Shown: positions 59,701-64,000 of the stretch, in pieces
Layout: every line of letters starts with the position of its first letter
How positions within the stretch are numbered: the stretch's first letter is position 1
Assembly: GCF_030936135.1 (NCBI RefSeq)
Contig: NC_082637.1
Span: forward strand, 2,976,001-3,040,000
Length of the DNA stretch: 64,000 bases
Reading direction: 5' to 3'
Source: Gavia stellata
Lineage: Eukaryota > Chordata > Aves > Gaviiformes > Gaviidae
The notes under the pieces: model-generated
What the model was told of the DNA's origin: nothing
Seen by the model: only the letters and a program-made list of their open reading frames with translations
Database searches by the model: none
Program-made: the position numbers and the translations under genes

Positions 59701-62700
59701 TATTGTTTGGCAAACATACAGCCCATCAAGATGCCATCTGAGATTTCCCTGCCCTTTATTCAAGTGAGAGAGGAGACGACTCAGTGACAATACCACGTGC
59801 ATCATCATCCCTTCACAGCCACCAGTTATAACTCCAAGCTTTATTTTACTGAGAGTCTTGTCAAATCTCACACTTCCTTGTTTGCCCCTCATACCAAAGA
59901 GCCCAAAACTGACCTCAGGTGTAAAGCAAACACAGGGAAAAAAAGAAAAACATGCATATGAAATTTCAACTTTGCATTATAACTTATCTCACTGAAGCTT
60001 AGAAAACGGTGCCAGGGGCATGCAGGAGTGAGGAACGCGTGCCAGCTGCTGTTGCTGGCACAGCTGTATGCACCTCTGGCCCCAGTCCTGCAGTATCCCC
60101 TTCAACCTAGCAGCAACTCCAGGAACTAGAAGACTTGCCCCTCTCCCCCCCACAAGCACTTCTGTTTCATGAGGCTTCCCTTCTTGGCTCCCCCATAAAC
60201 CCACTTCCCCACCACCTCCCTGGCCACCCATTCCCCGCTCCCAGCTTTCCTTCGCAAGACGACAAGCCTTGCCTGCCTTCACAGAAACAGCAGCAGCCTG
60301 CTCCATGCTTACAGCCTTACTAAAAGCATGTAATTATTTCTAATTTATGACATTTCTGCACTTCTGACCACACTCAGCCTGGGAGATATGTTGAAGGAAA
60401 CTAAGGCTTGCCTGCTCATTTCAGGCTCTGGGGAAAGGCTTTCTAAAGTTGATACAACCTCAAATTAAAAGAAAAAAAAAAACAGGGAGAAAGTAGAATT
60501 CCCAGAGAGAAGAAAAACTGCAATTCTTAAAAGAAATAATCTGAAATACTCCCTGGGTCAGAGTCATTGCTTGTAGAAGAGATGCAAACCAGTCCCCATG
60601 TTTCAAGCTGCACTACTGACAGAAATGCAAAGAAACAACTTCTTTTTACCTTTCCATTCCCCTTGATCTCATTTTAATTGGAACAGGTCCCACCTGAATT
60701 CAGATCCCGAGAAGCCCAGCACCTACCCTCTGTCCTTGAAGTCATTTTAAGCCGGGACCTATTTCCACATTCACATTTCCAGCCCTGCCTCCTCTCAGCA
60801 CGCCAGGGTTTAATTTACCTTTTCCCAAAGGCACTTTCTAATAGTTCAAAACTTTCCGTATTTCACGGGATGGGGCAGGGGGAGTTAATGGAGCACACAG
60901 CCCCAGGGAGGGGCCAGGTACAACCGTGCTGTGATGGCAGATGTGGGATAATATTCCACCTTGCTCACAAACGTGATCCAGCCTGTGTTTTCTTCTGCCT
61001 CCTCTCCTCCACAAACCCCCAGACCAGGAGCAGGCAGTTTGGGGCTGGAGATACCCCCAGCTTCTTCCAGAGGGACCAGCAGCACCACAGCCACAAAACT
61101 GAGAGATGGGGAAGGGGGAGCAACTCCTTCCAGAAGGGCTCATGCCTCCGTAGCTGATACGCTGCCTTCCCCCTTACTTACACATAGGAGCAAGCCTCTC
61201 TCAGGGCCCGGAGATGATCTGCAGAGTTTCCTTTGGGAAAGGGTTTTGGGAGGAGGGCTTAGGAAGCTCTGGAGCCTGTACTCTGAAATGTGGAATTTGA
61301 TTAGGCTTTTAATCTTAGTTTACATAGCTAATTGTTGCAGGTGTATCAGTTACTATGTAATTAATAGTCTTGTAAAATCAGGTGTAGCCAAGAACTGACT
61401 TGTGCAAACAACCTGAGCAGCTGGGACAGATGGACACCGATGGGTATTGGCCTGGGGGGTTGTTTGCTCTCTCCTGAATCCAGAGGGATCCTAACATGAA
61501 GCTGAGACACAGCCAAGCCGCTTCCCTGGGAAACTGCACAGACTCGTAAAGTCTCCCATCACTCAATCTGGGAGAAAAAGAACAGCTCGGGCAGCGGAGG
61601 GTAACTTCTTATCTGCAGCAGGTCACAGACAGCGAGGAAGGCACTAAGGGCGCAAGAGCACATGCAAGACGAAGGGCACAAGAGCAGAAGGCAGGTTTCC
61701 CACCTGCACATGGCGGATCCACGCCGGGTCCCAGGAGGAGACCGCTCTCCCCGATGCAGAGCTGTCATGCACCCAGAAAAACACCTGAGCATCCCTGCCA
61801 GTGACCCGACGGGCACACATGTACCTGGGTACCGCTTCTCACACCACCAGGGATGCTCACATCAGCGCTCTGGAAAGCTTTTTCCTCGAGTTCCCCTGCT
61901 CCTTCCCTTCCTCCCAGGAACACCCCGAGGATAAGCATGCTAAGAGCCATGTAGCACTGGGCTGCTGCAGCGGCGTGGGCTGGCCAGCTTCCTACAGAGA
62001 TGACTGTTGTGTATAATATAGAAACTGAGACGCTTGTTCCAAGCACAACCACGCCGGCTGCTTTTTAAAGACAAGCTTAGCTCGGATGCAAAGTGCTGCA
62101 GGAACAAGTAGCGCTAATTCCCCCTGCAGCTAAGCCAGGAGACGTTGTTAGGGAGATTTGGGAGCTTGTCCCGCTCCTGACCCGGCCCCAGGGACAGGGA
62201 GAGCCCACAAGGTCATCCTGGCACCTTTCAGCAGGGCTGAAATCGCCTCCTGTAAATCCTCGCATGCAATTCTGCCTGGAAAGCCCTTGAAGCAGATCAC
62301 TGTTTAACCTCGCCTTAGCACAGATCATGGGAAACACGCAGTGGCTTCCTGGTGCCAAGCTTGGGCTGCCCCGGTCGGTGTCATGCCTGCCTGGGAAGCG
62401 CAGCCGGTGAGGTTTGCAAGGTGCAGCGGTCGGTTAGGAGCAGAGTATGAAGATGTCGGGGCACAAAAGAAGAGATTCGGTGCTTAAATGTGCAAAAATA
62501 ATTTAAACTGTATGAAATATGTGATTTTCTTTCACAGTGGTGTCAAAGACCCTCGAAGACCATTTGCCAGGCGTTCGCAGGCCACAAGCACTGAATTTCA
62601 CTCTCTTCTATGTGTTCAGCAGCACCCATACAAGGAAGACAACATCTTGCCACTCTTCATCACATACATACACCCGGAGAGGCAAATAAAAATACCACAA

Positions 62701-64000
62701 TGCAAACAACTAATGAATAATCAATACCAAACCCAAGGAACACACTGATAAGTCTTTTGGATCAAAAGCCGCTGGTGGCACGTGGAGTAGCTCACGTTTC
62801 AGAGTTAATTGCCCATGGAGCAGCAGCAGAACTACGTGACAAGGATGAAGCCAAAATGAACTGCCATGTCTAACACAAGTCCTCTTCCATTATAGCTTCT
62901 TTCCGTTTCTGTGCTAGTCACAGAAACTATGAGCCCAAAATAATGCCAGCAGTGTCTAAATTTAAAAGGGCAAATTTTACAAAGCCAAAAGCAATCATCG
63001 TTAGCATCGCTGAGAGCACGGAACTCGCTTAAAGACCCCAAAAGTTACAAATCCGGAAAAGCAGCAAGAGTTAAATCAGGCAAAAGCCACTCTGGCAAAA
63101 ATGAGATGTGGCAAATGCGTGGAAACGTGATCTTTCTAAAAGGCAGAGGAAAAAGAAATGGCACTGAAAAAGACATGTCCAGGGTCGGTGACTGATGAGG
63201 ACCTCTAAAGGAATCCATTAAATCTGAACAGCCAACAGAATTAATTGTGAAGTAAGGCACTCTTTAAGCATGCTAGGAACAGAGAATTAGATAGCTGCTA
63301 GATTCACTATTAGGTACCATCAGTAAAATTGGAAGTGAGTACTGTGCTGCCGATGGGATGCTGGGAATGGGATAAAACAGTTACCAAAGAGGACTAGAGA
63401 AACTCAGTCTACAGATTAACCATGTGCACCCCATTGTCCAAAAGCAGGGTCCTTCCCAACAACCTCGTGGATAACGTGTCTTAAAACTCCTTAATGACAG
63501 AGATTTCACTATTGCCAAATATCTGCTAAAATAAAGCATTTTAAAATCAATTGGTAAAACACAGGGAAACTTTGTGTAGTCGCAGGATTTTACGAAAGGA
63601 TGAAAGGTGAAAGGCAGAAGCAGCAGGCAACCTGGGGTCAGCTCCAGCTAGAACAGTGAGACAGAAATTTCAGGTAAATACAGGAGCTGGAGACTAAAAA
63701 TACAATTCAGCCAGCTGAATTTCCTGGAATTATGTCTATTTAAAAGACTTATTTTTTTCTTTGACAGCCAACAGGGCTGCACGATGCAGGCGACTGCCGC
63801 AACACAGCATTTGCCCAAATTTCTCCAAAGCACGTAATATTTTGAGGATAAATCTCGCACCAGGTGAAACAAACCCCACACACATTAGGTGTGCGCCAGC
63901 ACAGCCCCAAGCGTGGCTGTTGATGGGGTGAGGCCACGAAGGGAAGCCAGCACCCAAGCATGGTCCTCAGGGATTTTCGTCACTGCTCAGTCTCACCTGT

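Larger units (their letters stand above)
45601..64000. other. MAPK4 upstream region / probable intron 1, no exon recognised
   Basis: No protein similarity, CR1, LTR, RNA gene or CpG island was recognised in this 18.4 kb. In mammals the first MAPK4 intron is very long and exon 1 is noncoding, so this is probably intron 1 with exon 1 outside the window. Only simple repeats stand out: (AT)n at 47556-47576, a G run at 49214-49224 and an A run at 53696-53711. Slightly CpG-richer patches occur near 45900-46060 and 55240-55370 but fall short of islands. Confidence 0.5.

Overview
This window is vertebrate nuclear DNA, almost certainly from a bird. Five CR1-type LINE remnants are present, three of them showing the CR1 3' end or its octamer tail, there are no SINE-rich tracts, and the single recognisable protein gene has mammal-like exon structure. 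The species cannot be assigned from the sequence alone.

The one protein-coding gene I can support is MAPK4 (ERK4, an atypical MAP kinase) on the minus strand. Its complete coding sequence can be read as five exons between 45511 (ATG) and 23824 (stop): 44966-45511, 34644-34788, 28623-28784, 26365-26566 and 23824-24511. All four introns are GT-AG, all phases agree, and the joined CDS is 1743 nt (580 codons plus stop). It keeps the hallmarks of the ERK3/ERK4 branch: an SEG activation-loop motif, SPR in place of APE, and the FRIEDE docking motif. An in-frame stop six codons upstream supports the start. The noncoding first exon and its promoter are not visible and probably lie beyond 64000.

Layout from low to high coordinate: a CR1 remnant (195-399); intergenic sequence; a strong CpG island with CCAAT and GC boxes (about 4060-5320), a promoter whose gene is not identified; intergenic DNA with a hairpin-like transposon relic (7935-8020); a CR1 abutting an LTR-like element that carries a triplicated repeat of about 150 bp and stacked hairpins (10621-12151); more intergenic DNA with a small CR1 tail (15308); the MAPK4 3' end, exons and introns (about 23.6-45.5 kb), with two CR1 pieces and an AT-rich candidate regulatory block in the largest intron; then 45.6-64 kb with no recognisable exon, likely intron 1 or upstream flank of MAPK4.

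In mammals MAPK4 is followed by MRO and then ME2. That suggests, without proof, that the CpG island is the ME2 promoter firing toward position 1. I found no evidence of a novel multi-gene system. The points most worth checking are the orphan CpG-island promoter, the structured LTR-like element, the hairpin relic, and two palindrome- or octamer-containing noncoding blocks.
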